This document shows, piece after piece, positions 14,234-14,237 of a DNA stretch of 14,237 nucleotides. The position numbers and the translations under genes were made by a program. The notes under the pieces are model-generated. The model ran no database searches and was not told the DNA's origin. It was given only the letters and a program-made list of their open reading frames with translations. The DNA comes from Anaerolineaceae bacterium (GTDB lineage Bacteria; Chloroflexota; Anaerolineae; Anaerolineales; Anaerolineaceae): positions 1 to 14,237 of the forward strand of contig JACZIY010000261.1 in assembly GCA_014860845.1 (NCBI GenBank). Direction: 5' to 3'. Each line of letters opens with the position of its first letter. The stretch's first letter is position 1.

Positions 14234-14237
14234 AATG

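Noticed and set aside
1..14237. tRNA, rRNA, CRISPR array, insertion sequence or prophage.
   Set aside because: No cloverleaf, ribosomal core sequence, regularly spaced repeat, transposase or phage gene was seen on either strand.

Overview
The window looks like a stretch of chromosome from a member of the Chloroflexota, probably Anaerolineae. This is an inference from the gene families: a long MalT-type LuxR regulator, ABC-2 exporters with a two-component system, a UROD-like methyltransferase and a small WSEWF-type protein. The DNA is moderately AT-rich. There is no rRNA, tRNA, CRISPR array, insertion sequence or phage gene. All genes are intact except the one cut by the left edge.

Layout from left to right. 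At 1-478 is the 3' end of a diguanylate cyclase (GGEEF, with an inhibitory I-site). It converges on a UROD-superfamily protein (493-1560, minus). At 1795-3641 (minus) lie a NarL-type response regulator and a DesK-like membrane histidine kinase that overlap by ATGA. Divergent from them is an exporter operon (3810-7258, plus) of one ATPase and two ABC-2 permeases. The set resembles the LnrJK/LnrLMN (linearmycin resistance) type of sensor-exporter module. The 168-bp divergent gap holds a perfect 10-bp inverted repeat (TTTGCTATTG / CAATAGCAAA). Its two copies sit at the -35 positions of the two candidate promoters, which points to joint control.

At 7264-9472 (minus) is a group of four membrane-related genes: a 65-aa two-helix membrane protein, a CPBP-family glutamic intramembrane protease, an HEVGH membrane metalloprotease-like protein overlapping it by 50 nt, and a conserved-looking 76-aa protein. 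A 40-bp inverted repeat stands before the CPBP gene and a 9-bp direct repeat stands before the whole group.

At 9629-12352 (minus) is a stand-alone MalT/LuxR-family STAND ATPase regulator. It is framed by a strong terminator and a near-consensus promoter (TTGATA-N17-TATAAT). The predicted transcription start falls on a GTG codon, so the mRNA is probably leaderless. At 12479-14103 (minus) is a second ABC-2 exporter, ATPase plus one permease overlapping by ATGA, with its own weak terminator. The upstream edge carries a 10-bp tandem repeat.

Taken together the region holds two ABC-2 efflux systems, a cognate-looking sensor pair, two intramembrane-protease-like proteins and a large regulator. A cell-envelope stress or antimicrobial-peptide response region would fit, but no substrate or bacteriocin precursor is visible. 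The least-described part is the 7264-9472 group.
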